Source of the DNA: an uncultured Pseudomonadota bacterium
GTDB lineage: Bacteria > Pseudomonadota > Gammaproteobacteria > Steroidobacterales > Steroidobacteraceae
Reading direction: 5' to 3'
Length of the DNA: 64,000 nt
Assembly: GCA_903898785.1 (NCBI GenBank)
Contig: CAIUGU010000142.1
Span: forward strand, 1 to 64,000
Part shown: in pieces, positions 27,856-36,376 of the stretch
Layout: each line of letters starts with the position of its first letter
Numbering within the stretch: position 1 is the first letter of the stretch
Position numbers and translations under genes: made by a program
Notes under the pieces: generated by a model
The model's input: the letters and a program-made list of their open reading frames with translations, nothing else
Databases searched by the model: none
Told to the model about the DNA's origin: nothing

Positions 27856-29367
27856 ATGGCGATCGCGACGGTGTTGAGTCGCGCACAGTTCGGCATGGAA
27901 GCGCCGCTCGTGCGTGTCGAAGTCGATATCGGGAACGGCTTGCCGGCCTTCGGCATCGTCGACCTGCCTGAAGTCGTCGTGAAGGAAAGCCGCGACCGCG
28001 TCCGCGCGGCCATCACCAACTCGCGGTTCGAATTCCCCGCCGGCCGCATCATCGTGAATCTCGCCCCCGCGGACCTGCCGAAGGAGGGCGGCCGCTTCGA
28101 CCTGCCCATCGCCATCGGCATTCTCGTGGCCGCCGGGCAGTTGCCCGCGACGGCGCTTGAGCAGTGCGAGTTGTACGGCGAACTGTCCTTGAGCGGTGAG
28201 CTCAGGCTCGCGAAGGGGGTGTTGCCGGCGGCAATTGCGGCCCAGCGCGCGGGACATCTCCTGGTTCTGCCCCAGGGCAACGCTGAGGAGGCCGGGCTGG
28301 TCAGCAGCGGCCGCATCGCCGTCGCCGCCCACTTGCTGGAAGTGTGTGCCCACCTGAGCGGCGACCGGCCGCTGCCGCTGCTGGCGACTGCCGTTCGCGC
28401 GGCACCGTCCCGCCAAGGCCCGGACCTCGCTGACGTGAAGGGGCAGCCGCATGCGCGCCGTGCGCTGGAGATCGCAGCGGCGGGCAGCCACAGCCTGTTG
28501 TTCGTCGGTCCGCCGGGCTCTGGCAAGAGCATGCTCGCGCAACGACTTCCCGGACTGCTGCCGTCGCTGTCGGAGGACGAAGCCCTCGAAGTCGCGGCGA
28601 TCCGCTCAGTGATCGGCCAGCCGGTGAATCTCGACGAATGGCGCGTGCGCCCGTACCGCAGCCCGCATCACACGGCATCTGCGATAGCGCTTGTTGGCGG
28701 CGGCAAGCATCCACGCCCGGGCGAGGTGTCGCTCGCGCATCACGGCGTGCTGTTCCTCGACGAACTGCCCGAGTTCGATCGGCGCGTGCTTGAAGTGCTG
28801 CGCGAGCCGCTTGAAGCGGGAACCATTGCCGTGTCGCGCGCGGCAAGGCAGGCGGAATTTCCAGCGCGCTTCCAGCTCGTGGCGGCCATGAATCCGTGCC
28901 CGTGCGGCTATCGCGGCGATACGGCGGGCCGCTGTCGCTGCACGGGCGACCAGGTGCAACGGTACCGGCAGAAGCTGTCGGGGCCGCTGCTCGACCGCAT
29001 CGACATGCAGCTCGCCGTGCCGCGCGTGGAGACGGCCTTGCTGTCGAATACGCAACTGCAAGGCGAAAGCAGCGGGCAGGTTGCGGCACGCGTGCAGGCC
29101 GCACGCGAAGTGCAGCTTGGTCGGCAGGGCGCACTGAACGCGCATCTGGATGTGGCGGGAGTAGCCGCTCACTGCCAGGTGGAGGTGGGAGAGTTGCCTG
29201 TGCTTGAAAAGGCGATCCAGCATTTCCAGCTGTCGGCGCGGGCGTATCACCGCATCCTGAAGGTGGCGAGGACCATTGCCGATCTCGCCGGATCCGATGT
29301 GGTGCTCGGAGCCCACCTGCGCGAAGCGATCAGCCTCCGTGGCCTCGAACGGGCACGCATAGTGTGA
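27856..29367 (+). CDS. comM: YifB/ComM family Mg-chelatase-like AAA+ ATPase
   Basis: This 503-residue protein has an N-terminal Lon-protease-like domain (residues 20-120), a AAA+ domain with Walker A GPPGSGKSMLAQRLPG around residue 220, and a C-terminal Mg-chelatase-type helical domain ending LREAISLRGLERA. ComM is a branch-migration helicase that helps integrate DNA in natural transformation. A four-cysteine cluster (CPCGYRGDTAGRCRC) is kept near residue 350. It is downstream of ubiK, and its end meets a bidirectional hairpin. Confidence 0.92.
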   Translation: MAIATVLSRAQFGMEAPLVRVEVDIGNGLPAFGIVDLPEVVVKESRDRVRAAITNSRFEFPAGRIIVNLAPADLPKEGGRFDLPIAIGILVAAGQLPATALEQCELYGELSLSGELRLAKGVLPAAIAAQRAGHLLVLPQGNAEEAGLVSSGRIAVAAHLLEVCAHLSGDRPLPLLATAVRAAPSRQGPDLADVKGQPHARRALEIAAAGSHSLLFVGPPGSGKSMLAQRLPGLLPSLSEDEALEVAAIRSVIGQPVNLDEWRVRPYRSPHHTASAIALVGGGKHPRPGEVSLAHHGVLFLDELPEFDRRVLEVLREPLEAGTIAVSRAARQAEFPARFQLVAAMNPCPCGYRGDTAGRCRCTGDQVQRYRQKLSGPLLDRIDMQLAVPRVETALLSNTQLQGESSGQVAARVQAAREVQLGRQGALNAHLDVAGVAAHCQVEVGELPVLEKAIQHFQLSARAYHRILKVARTIADLAGSDVVLGAHLREAISLRGLERARIV

Positions 29368-29393
29368 TGCCACTGAAACCGTCAGAAAGATAA

Positions 29394-29421
29394 AGGCCCC
29401 GGACGTCGCCGTCCGGGGCCT
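29394..29421. terminator. Bidirectional hairpin between comM and cytochrome c5
   Basis: A perfect 12-bp stem (AGGCCCCGGACG at 29394-29405, pairing with 29410-29421) with a TCGC loop sits between two convergent genes. The plus-strand side is preceded by A-rich sequence and so gives a T-rich tail to the leftward transcript. Confidence 0.8.
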
Positions 29422-29444
29422 CATGGAGAGTCTGCGTCCGCGGA

Positions 29445-29984
29445 TTACTTGGCGGCGTTGACCATGTACTCGACGGCGTTGACGATGGACTCGTCGGCGA
29501 GGTCCACGCGGCCGCCCTTGGCAGGCATCAGGCCGGCCTTGCCCTGGTAGCCCTTGATCGCGTGGTCGTTGAGGATCGCGATGCCCTGCGCAATGCGGGG
29601 AGCCCAGGCAGCCTTGTTGCCGAAAACCGGCGCGCCGCCTATCCCCATGCCGTGGCAGGCCACGCAGGCCATGTTGTACACAGCGTCACCCGCCTGGACG
29701 GCAGCCGGGGCGGCCGGAGCAGCAGGCGCGGGGGTTGCCGCTTCGACGGCCGAATTGTCCTGTCCGGATACCGCCAGCAGTTGCGCGGGCTTGATGCGTT
29801 CTGCCGCAGCCTCGGTATACGCCGGATCGTTCAGGACGTACTGTTCCTGGGTATTCGCCGCGATCACCCTTGCCAGGATGTACAGGCAGAAGGCGAAGAG
29901 CACCAAGCCGCCGATCACCAGCATGAAGGTGTCGAAGAAATGCTTGTCGTGCGAGGTACTGTGCTGATCAGGGGAATCGCTCAC
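29445..29984 (-). CDS. Membrane-anchored cytochrome c5
   Basis: This 179-residue protein has an N-terminal transmembrane anchor (about residues 17-42, FFDTFMLVIGGLVLFAFCLYIL), an Ala/Pro-rich linker, and a periplasmic c-type heme domain with CVACH at Cys107, Cys110 and His111. A methionine in LMPAKGG is the probable distal ligand. Such cytochromes carry electrons between the bc1 complex and terminal oxidases. The GTG at 29984 is supported by GGAG five bases upstream; the frame above it is a shadow of the tRNA region. Confidence 0.88.
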   Translation of the reverse strand: MSDSPDQHSTSHDKHFFDTFMLVIGGLVLFAFCLYILARVIAANTQEQYVLNDPAYTEAAAERIKPAQLLAVSGQDNSAVEAATPAPAAPAAPAAVQAGDAVYNMACVACHGMGIGGAPVFGNKAAWAPRIAQGIAILNDHAIKGYQGKAGLMPAKGGRVDLADESIVNAVEYMVNAAK

Positions 29985-30176
29985 GATGTCTCCAGCGTCC
30001 GAAGGGGGGCACCATTTCAAGGCGCGCAAGTATAGCCATCTGGCGGCGGCGCATAAACCCGTAGAAATAACAGGGGGGTAGCCCTGGAGTTCGGGCGACC
30101 AGCCGGCCGCTGCCCGCGATGCCAGACGGATGCCCCGTCCGCTGGTATGATGCGCGGCCTTGAAGCCATCTACTAC

Positions 30177-30253
30177 GCGCCCGTAGCTCAGCTGGATAGA
30201 GTACTGCCCTCCGAAGGCAGGGGTCACAAGTTCGAATCTTGTCGGGCGCGCCA
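30177..30253 (+). tRNA. tRNA-Arg (anticodon CCG)
   Basis: The 77-base sequence folds as a cloverleaf. The acceptor arm GCGCCCG pairs with CGGGCGC, the D loop contains AGCTGGATAGAG, the anticodon stem CTGCC/GGCAG encloses CTCCGAA giving anticodon CCG, and the T arm contains TTCGAATC. CCA is encoded at 30251-30253. CCG reads the CGG codon of arginine. Confidence 0.97.
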
Positions 30254-30456
30254 TTCTCAGCCGGGCCGGCACTTCAGGCCTAGTCCGGCAGGCCGGGTGC
30301 GCCCGTCCCCCGACCAAAAAATACAATTCCAGAGCCGAGGCCACGGGTCAAAATGGCGAGTTCGCGACCTGTCCTTTTGCGGCGCGTCCGAACTTGGCGA
30401 CCGCTGTCAGGTACTAAATCAAGCGCACTCGGGATCAAACGCCCGGTCTGACGATC

Positions 30457-30462
30457 TATAAT
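30457..30462 (+). promoter_or_regulatory. Candidate promoter of the flavocytochrome/quinoprotein cluster
   Basis: TATAAT matches the sigma-70 -10 consensus exactly, 27 bases before the ATG at 30490. No clear -35 TTGACA is seen 17 bases upstream (ATCAAA at best), so an activator or extended contact may be needed. The 236-base gap after the tRNA holds no gene. Confidence 0.5.
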
Positions 30463-30489
30463 GCCGACCGCCACACGGGGGACCTCTTC

Positions 30490-31095
30490 ATGACCAATCG
30501 CCGGGAATTCCTGCAGATCGGGCTGGCTGCGACTGCGCTGCCGGTCGCCGGGGGGCTGTTTGCGTCGGGCGCCAACGCCGCCGTCGCGTCACCAGTGCGC
30601 TCCATTCCGCTATACAAGGTGCTCTTCGATGACCGATTTGCCGAAGGGAAGGCCTTTGGCGAGGTTGCGTCGAACCTCGGGATGGCTTGCCACGCCATGC
30701 AGGGGGGTGACGTCACCGACTTCTGGTACCACGACCTCGACCTCGCGTGGCGCGCCGAGCCGAAGCCGATCGCCGGCTTCACGCGTCACGGCCCGCTGTT
30801 CGTCCTCGAGCACCTCGGGTGGGACCGCGGCCTGCGGGTCGTCTTCCGCGCGGAACACCGCAGTCTCGGCGACGGCGTGATCGAGCACCGGTTGTCCGGT
30901 CCAGCCGAGTCGCTGTCCGCCGCTGCCGCGCTTGCTCCTGCCGGCAGTGACTGGGTACGCCTCATGGCGGCCTCTGTAACGCAGTGTGCAGCGGGCTGTT
31001 CGCAGCCAGCCGAGCGCACGGTTGTCACGCGCGGGGCCGAACGCCTGCCAGACGACGAAACGTTCTACTCGTGGGTCATTGCGCCGAAGGCTTGA
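30490..31095 (+). CDS. Tat-exported protein of unknown function, first gene of the oxidation cluster
   Basis: The 201-residue protein begins with a twin-arginine signal (NRREFLQIGLAATALPVAGG, then an alanine-rich cleavage region near residue 30), so it is exported folded to the periplasm. No domain is recognised. Four or more cysteines include a QCAAGCSQ cluster near residue 165. It precedes the flavoprotein by 42 bases, with a shared direction and a candidate promoter in front. Its place resembles PchX of p-cresol methylhydroxylase operons, a protein of unknown role. I could not identify a family. Confidence 0.75.
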   Translation: MTNRREFLQIGLAATALPVAGGLFASGANAAVASPVRSIPLYKVLFDDRFAEGKAFGEVASNLGMACHAMQGGDVTDFWYHDLDLAWRAEPKPIAGFTRHGPLFVLEHLGWDRGLRVVFRAEHRSLGDGVIEHRLSGPAESLSAAAALAPAGSDWVRLMAASVTQCAAGCSQPAERTVVTRGAERLPDDETFYSWVIAPKA

Positions 31096-31137
31096 GCCTT
31101 CGCGTTTAGCCCTTCCGACTCTTTTCAGGGGATCCTC

Positions 31138-32760
31138 ATGGCTACTTTGCCTGCTGGTGTCAGCGCAGCCGATTTCAACGCCGCGATCACGAAGTTCAAG
31201 GCCGCGGTCGGCGAGAAGAATGTGTTCACCTCGGACGATGATGTCGCGCTGTATCGCGATGCATACTCGCCGATGTGGGGGACGCCGCAGGAGCTGCTGG
31301 CCTCCGCTGCCGTCGCGCCCGACACAGTCGAGCAAGTGCAGGCGATTGTGCGCGCTGCGAACGAGCACAAGATCCCGCTGTATCCGATCTCGACCGGCAA
31401 GAACGTCGGTTATGGCGGTTCCGCGCCGAACCTGCACGGCAGTGTCGTCGTCGACCTCAAGCGGATGAACCGCATCCTTGAAGTCGATGACCGTCGCGGG
31501 TTCGCGCTGGTCGAACCGGGCGTCGCGTATTTCGACCTGTATCGTCACATCCAGGAGAAGAAGCTCAAGGTCTGGATCGACTGCCCGGATCCGGGCTGGG
31601 GCAGCCTCATCGGCAACTCGCTCGACCACGGCGTCGGCTACACGTTCGGCGCTTTCCGCGATCACTTCGGGTCCCACTGCGGCATGGAAGTCGTGCTGCC
31701 GAACGGCGAAGTCATGCGCACGGGCATGGGCGCGCTCCCGGGTGCCAAGAGCTGGCAGGACTACAAGTACGGTTTCGGCCCTTACGTCGACGGCCTGTTC
31801 GGCCAGGGCAACTACGGCATCGTGACGAAGATGGGTTTCTGGCTCATGCCGGAACCGGAGGCGTACCAGTCGGGATACGTCAGCGTGCCGAAGCGCCGCG
31901 ACATCATCTCGCTGGTTGATCACGTCAACTACCTCGAGCACATCGGCCTGATCGGCCAGCCCAACTACAGCAGCCCCCTCGGACGCGCCCAGCGCAACGA
32001 GCCGGACCTGCGCGCGATCGTCGGCAAGGCCGGTGGGCCGAGCGACGACGAACTGGACCGCTTCGGCGCCTCGAAGGGGATCCCCTCGTGGGAGGTGCAG
32101 CTGCAGTTCTACGGTCCGGCCAAGACTGTCGCTGCAAACTGGGAATATGCGCGCGAGCGCATCGGGGCTTCCATTCCGGGCAGCACGTTCCGGGACGGGC
32201 ACAGCTACCGGTTCCCACTGACGGCGGAGCAACAGGCTGCGGTTGAACACAAGGTCGCTCTCGGCATCCCGGCGATGTCGATCTTCTCGATTGGCGCGCG
32301 GTCGGAACTCAACCCGAGTCCGACAGACGGGCATCTGTGGTTTGCACCGATCATCCCGAAGACGGGCGAAGCCATCCTCGAGTCCCAGCGCGCGTTCGCC
32401 AAGGTGTACCAGGAGTTCGGCCTGAATGTCGGCGGCATTTTCCAGACGCCGGCCACGTGGATCTATCGCGCGTTCGTCATGATCGTCGGCTTGCCGGTCA
32501 GTCGCAGCAACAAGGAAATCAACGCGAAGTCCATGGCTGCCTTCAAGCGCGTGGTTGAAGTGGCTGCCGAGAACGGCTGGGCCGAGTACCGGTCCCCGCC
32601 CGCGTTCGCCGACCTCGTCGCGGATTCGTATTCGTACAACGACCATGCGCTCAGGCGGTTCAGCGAACAGCTCAAGGACGCCGTCGATCCGAACGGCATC
32701 ATTGCGGCCGGTCGCGGCGGCATCTGGCCGAAGCACCTGCGTGGCGGGAGGAAGGCATGA
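31138..32760 (+). CDS. VAO-family FAD flavoprotein (4-alkylphenol/vanillyl alcohol-type dehydrogenase subunit)
   Basis: This 540-residue enzyme belongs to the vanillyl-alcohol oxidase/p-cresol methylhydroxylase family and should oxidise a para-substituted phenol at its benzylic carbon. The FAD-binding segment LYPISTGKNVGYGGSAP is clear. From memory of the VAO alignment, His399 (DGHLWFAP) corresponds to the His that binds FAD covalently, Asp151 (CPDPGWGS) to the catalytic Asp, and Tyr484-Arg485 (WAEYRS) to the phenolate-binding pair. It has no signal peptide although its partner is a periplasmic cytochrome, whose gene overlaps its stop codon (ATGA). The substrate could be p-cresol, 4-alkylphenols, eugenol or vanillyl alcohol. 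Confidence 0.9.
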   Translation: MATLPAGVSAADFNAAITKFKAAVGEKNVFTSDDDVALYRDAYSPMWGTPQELLASAAVAPDTVEQVQAIVRAANEHKIPLYPISTGKNVGYGGSAPNLHGSVVVDLKRMNRILEVDDRRGFALVEPGVAYFDLYRHIQEKKLKVWIDCPDPGWGSLIGNSLDHGVGYTFGAFRDHFGSHCGMEVVLPNGEVMRTGMGALPGAKSWQDYKYGFGPYVDGLFGQGNYGIVTKMGFWLMPEPEAYQSGYVSVPKRRDIISLVDHVNYLEHIGLIGQPNYSSPLGRAQRNEPDLRAIVGKAGGPSDDELDRFGASKGIPSWEVQLQFYGPAKTVAANWEYARERIGASIPGSTFRDGHSYRFPLTAEQQAAVEHKVALGIPAMSIFSIGARSELNPSPTDGHLWFAPIIPKTGEAILESQRAFAKVYQEFGLNVGGIFQTPATWIYRAFVMIVGLPVSRSNKEINAKSMAAFKRVVEVAAENGWAEYRSPPAFADLVADSYSYNDHALRRFSEQLKDAVDPNGIIAAGRGGIWPKHLRGGRKA

Positions 32761-33125
32761 ACATGCGAGTCCTCGCCCTGTTTGCCCTCATGGGCATTGC
32801 CACTTCCGGATTTGCAGCGGCGCCAGGCAAGGCACAGCAGATCGCCGAAGGCGAGAAGTTGTACAAGTACTGGTGCGCAACCTGCCACGGGCCCGGCATC
32901 GGCCAGAACGGGGCGCCGTACTTGCCGGGGGAAACGGCGCTGCGCGCCAAGTACAAGGGTGCCGTGCCCGGCCTGTTGCATGAACGAACCGATCTCACGC
33001 CCGAGTTCGTGAAGCTGTTCGTGAGGCAGGGCATTTCGGTCATGCCGTTCTTCCGCAAGACGGAGATCGACGACCAGCAGCTCGACGCGATTGCGGCGTA
33101 TCTGACGCGCAACAGCAAGAAGTAA
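32757..33125 (+). CDS. Cytochrome c subunit partner of the VAO-type flavoprotein
   Basis: This 122-residue periplasmic cytochrome c has a signal peptide (residues 1-22) and one heme site, CATCH, at Cys40, Cys43 and His44. The methionine of ISVMPFFRKTEI is the probable distal ligand. Its ATG overlaps the flavoprotein stop by four bases, the typical layout of flavocytochrome operons such as pchF/pchC or eugenol hydroxylase, in which it takes electrons from the covalently bound flavin. Confidence 0.9.
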   Translation: MNMRVLALFALMGIATSGFAAAPGKAQQIAEGEKLYKYWCATCHGPGIGQNGAPYLPGETALRAKYKGAVPGLLHERTDLTPEFVKLFVRQGISVMPFFRKTEIDDQQLDAIAAYLTRNSKK

Positions 33126-33198
33126 GTTTCCGAGCGGTGCGCGCCCGCATCGTGTGCCGCTCCCGAATTCCTAAAAAGCACTAATTAAGGTGAACACA

Positions 33199-35004
33199 AT
33201 GCAGGTATCCAAGTTGGTCCTGACGAGGACGGCGCTGACGGCAGCGATCATGGCGGCGATTGGCGGAGCGGCACTTGCCGCAGAGCAGCCGCCCGGCCCC
33301 CCCGGCGCCCCTGGCCTCGCGCAGGGCACGGTCTCGATCAGCCCGGTCACCGACGCGATGCTGCGCAATCCCGCGCCGGGCGAGTGGCTGCAGTGGCGCC
33401 ATAACCAGGCCGGCTGGGACTACAGCCCGCTGAACCAGGTCAATACGCGCAACGTGAAGCAGCTGCAGCTCGTCTGGAGCCGCGCGATGGGCCCCGGCAT
33501 CCAGGAAGCGATGCCCCTCGTGCACGACGGCGTGATGTTCCTGCCAAACCCGAGCGACCTGACGCAGGCCCTCGACGCGGCGACCGGCGACCTCAAGTGG
33601 GAGTTCCGCCGCCCGATCCCGGCCGATGCGAACAAGTACTTCCCCGTCCCGTCCATCAACCGCAGCCTTGCGCTCTACGGCAAGCTGATCATCGACATGG
33701 GCATGGACAACTTTGCCTACGCGATCAATGCCGAGACCGGCAAGCTCGCGTGGGAAACGAAGATCCATGACTACCAGAAGGGCGCGCAGCAGACCTCGGG
33801 GCCGATCATCGCCAACGGCAAGGTCATTGCGGGCCGTGGGTGCGAGCCGGAAGGTGGCCCGGACGCGTGCGTGATCACGGCGCACGACGCTGTCACCGGC
33901 AAGGAGCTGTGGCGCACGCGCACGATGCCCCGCCCCGGCGAGCCCGGCAGCGAGACCTGGGCCGATCTCCCGGACGAAGCGCGCTGGCACACCGGCACGT
34001 GGCTCGTCCCGAGCTACGATCCCGAGCTGAACCTCGTCTACATCGGCACCAGCGTCACGTCGCCGGCGCCCAAGTTCATGCTGGGCGGCAACGATCACCA
34101 GTACCTGTACCACAACTCGACGCTCGCGATTAATCCGGACACCGGCAAGATCGTCTGGCACTACCAGCACGTCGTCGACCATTGGGACCTAGACCATCCC
34201 TTCGAGCGCATCCTCGTCGACACGGCCGTGACGCCCGACAAGTCGGAAGTGACCTGGATCAACCCGAAACTGAAGCCCGGCGAGAAGCGCAAGGTGCTGA
34301 CGGGCATCCCGGGCAAGACGGGCCTCGTGTACACGCTCGATCGCGCGACGGGAGAGTTCCTGTGGGCGCGTCCGACCGTGTACCAGAACGTCATCAGCAA
34401 CATTGACGGCGCGACCGGCAAGGTCACGGTGAATCCCGCAGCGCTGATGCACAAGCAGGGCGATTCGGTCAACGTCTGCCCCAATGCCAACGGCGGCAAG
34501 AACTGGCAGGCCGGTACCTACAGCCCCTTAAGCAACGTGATGTTCTATCCCTTGCAGAACACCTGCATGCAGATCACCGCGATTGCGTCAAAGCCCAGCC
34601 TCGACTCGCTGTATGCGTTTGCTTCCAAGGCCAGCATCGCGCCCGGCACGACGAACGTCGGCACGATCCATGCGATCTCGGTCGAGACCGGCAAGACGCT
34701 GTGGAAGTACGAACAGCGTGCGGGCACGATGTCGCTGGTGTCGACGGGCGGTGGCCTCGTGTTCGGTGGCGATACGGCGGGCCGCTTCCGTGCCCTCGAC
34801 CAGAAGACGGGCAAGGTGCTGTGGGAAGTGAACCTCGGCTCCAGCGTCACGGGCTACCCGATCTCGTATTCGGTGAACGGCCGGCAGTACGTCGCGGTGA
34901 GCACGGGCATCTCGCTCGCCGGTGGCGGCACGTCGCAGTTGACACCGGAAGTGCGGGCAAGCGCCGGCAACAACATCTTCGTGTTCGCACTGCCTGCGCG
35001 GTAG
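33199..35004 (+). CDS. PQQ-dependent dehydrogenase (quinoprotein alcohol dehydrogenase type)
   Basis: This 601-residue periplasmic enzyme has a signal peptide (residues 1-28) and an eight-bladed propeller. At least seven tryptophan-docking repeats are visible (for example DLKWEF, KLAWET, KELWRT, KIVWHY, EFLWAR, KTLWKY, KVLWEV). The segment VVDHWDLDHPFE is the likely catalytic-aspartate and metal region. There is no cytochrome domain, so it should donate electrons to a separate cytochrome, probably the one encoded next. A GTG at 33190 is an alternative start, but AAGG precedes the ATG. No PQQ synthesis genes are in this window. Confidence 0.9.
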   Translation: MQVSKLVLTRTALTAAIMAAIGGAALAAEQPPGPPGAPGLAQGTVSISPVTDAMLRNPAPGEWLQWRHNQAGWDYSPLNQVNTRNVKQLQLVWSRAMGPGIQEAMPLVHDGVMFLPNPSDLTQALDAATGDLKWEFRRPIPADANKYFPVPSINRSLALYGKLIIDMGMDNFAYAINAETGKLAWETKIHDYQKGAQQTSGPIIANGKVIAGRGCEPEGGPDACVITAHDAVTGKELWRTRTMPRPGEPGSETWADLPDEARWHTGTWLVPSYDPELNLVYIGTSVTSPAPKFMLGGNDHQYLYHNSTLAINPDTGKIVWHYQHVVDHWDLDHPFERILVDTAVTPDKSEVTWINPKLKPGEKRKVLTGIPGKTGLVYTLDRATGEFLWARPTVYQNVISNIDGATGKVTVNPAALMHKQGDSVNVCPNANGGKNWQAGTYSPLSNVMFYPLQNTCMQITAIASKPSLDSLYAFASKASIAPGTTNVGTIHAISVETGKTLWKYEQRAGTMSLVSTGGGLVFGGDTAGRFRALDQKTGKVLWEVNLGSSVTGYPISYSVNGRQYVAVSTGISLAGGGTSQLTPEVRASAGNNIFVFALPAR

Positions 35005-35019
35005 GCCACGAAACCTCAC

Positions 35020-35055
35020 GGGGGCCTGACGCATTCAGAGTGCGTTCAGGCCCCC
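35020..35055 (+). terminator. Hairpin downstream of the PQQ dehydrogenase
   Basis: GGGGGCCTGACGCA (35020-35033) pairs with TGCGTTCAGGCCCCC (35041-35055), with one bulged base and a seven-base loop. The following TCTTC is a weak U tract, so it may be a partial terminator or attenuator between the dehydrogenase and its cytochrome. Confidence 0.6.
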
Positions 35056-35138
35056 TCTTCATACTGGGTCTCGAAGGAAGTCCGGCATGGGTGCCGGTCG
35101 CGAGCTTCCTGACTTTTGCTTAAGACGGGTCTATACAG

Positions 35139-35582
35139 ATGAGCAAGCGGATCGTCGGTGGTGCAATCGTTGTCGCCCTCGCTGCAGTGGCGGCGGGCGT
35201 CGGCATTTCGTGGGGCGCGGAAGCCGGTCGCACCGTATGGGACGGCATCTACACTGAAGCGCAGGCGGCGCGCGGGCAGGCGGTGCTGACGGAGCAATGC
35301 GTGCTCTGCCATGGCGAGACGATGCGCGGCGGTGGCGGCGTGCCGTCGGCCGTGGGTCCCGAGTTCATGTTCAACTGGAAGGACAAGTCGGTTGCCGAAC
35401 TGTTTGCCTACCTCAAGATGATGATGCCGCCCACGGCGCCAGGCAGCCTCAGCGACCAGAAGTACGCCGACGTGATGGCATTGCTGTTCAAGATGAACGG
35501 CTTCCCTGCGAGCGAAGGCAACGACATCCCCGCCAATCCGGAAGCCCTGCCTGACGTGCGGATCACCCCCGACAAGCCCTGA
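35139..35582 (+). CDS. Periplasmic cytochrome c for the quinoprotein
   Basis: This 147-residue cytochrome c has an N-terminal signal or anchor helix (residues 5-27) and one heme site, CVLCH, at Cys54, Cys57 and His58. MMMPPTAPGS carries candidate distal methionines. Downstream of the PQQ dehydrogenase, it is the likely electron acceptor. The family matches the small cytochromes that accompany quinoprotein alcohol dehydrogenases. Confidence 0.85.
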   Translation: MSKRIVGGAIVVALAAVAAGVGISWGAEAGRTVWDGIYTEAQAARGQAVLTEQCVLCHGETMRGGGGVPSAVGPEFMFNWKDKSVAELFAYLKMMMPPTAPGSLSDQKYADVMALLFKMNGFPASEGNDIPANPEALPDVRITPDKP

Positions 35583-35713
35583 ACGGCCGCGTCCGGCATC
35601 CGCCGGCGTTTGAGAGTCCTCAAGTTGCGGGCGGGTGGTGCTACGATCATGCAGCCATGCGCAGCACTCCGCTTCCTTCCCCGGTCTCGATGAACCGCCG
35701 CAGCGGGTGATCC

Positions 35714-36376
35714 ATGCGGCTGCTGCTCGTCGAGGACGACACGATGATCGGTGAAGCCGTTGCGACGGGCCTGAAGCGCGATGGTTTTGCCGTCGACTGG
35801 GTGCGCGACGGCAAGGCGGCCGACCACGCCCTCAAGGTCGAGACCTTCGACCTGCTCCTGCTCGACCTCGGCCTGCCGCACCTGAGCGGCCTCGGCGTGC
35901 TGAAGGCGTTGCGCGCACGCGGGCAGTCGCTGCCGGTGCTGATCCTCACCGCCCGCGACGCGGTGACCGACAAGGTGCAGGGCCTAGATGCAGGTGCCGA
36001 CGACTATGTCGTCAAGCCCTTCGACCTCACCGAGCTGTCCGCCCGCATCCGCGCGCTGCTGCGCCGGCAGGCAGGCCGCGCCGAGCCCGTCATCGAACAC
36101 GGCGGCGTATCGCTGAATCCGGTGACGCACCAGGTGCTTCACGACGGCAAGGAGATCGCGCTGTCGTCACGCGAGTTCGCGCTGCTGGAAGCGCTGCTCG
36201 ACCGGCCCGGGGCGATCCTGTCGCGGTCGCAGCTCGAACAGCGGCTGTACGGCTGGGGCGAAGAAGTCGAGAGCAACGCCGTGGAAGTCCACATCCACAG
36301 CCTGCGCAAGAAGCTCGGGACGGACTACATCCGCAACGTCCGCGGCGTCGGGTATCGCGTCGCTCCCGCCTCATGA
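35714..36376 (+). CDS. OmpR/PmrA-family response regulator
   Basis: This 220-residue regulator has an N-terminal receiver with Asp51 (DLLLLDLGLP) as phosphosite and a C-terminal winged-helix domain (residues 125-218, ending TDYIRNVRGVGYRVAP). It resembles QseB/PmrA regulators. Its stop overlaps the start of the sensor kinase gene (ATGA). A direct-repeat box of PmrA type lies in front of the next operon, at 37691, and could be its target. Confidence 0.92.
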   Translation: MRLLLVEDDTMIGEAVATGLKRDGFAVDWVRDGKAADHALKVETFDLLLLDLGLPHLSGLGVLKALRARGQSLPVLILTARDAVTDKVQGLDAGADDYVVKPFDLTELSARIRALLRRQAGRAEPVIEHGGVSLNPVTHQVLHDGKEIALSSREFALLEALLDRPGAILSRSQLEQRLYGWGEEVESNAVEVHIHSLRKKLGTDYIRNVRGVGYRVAPAS

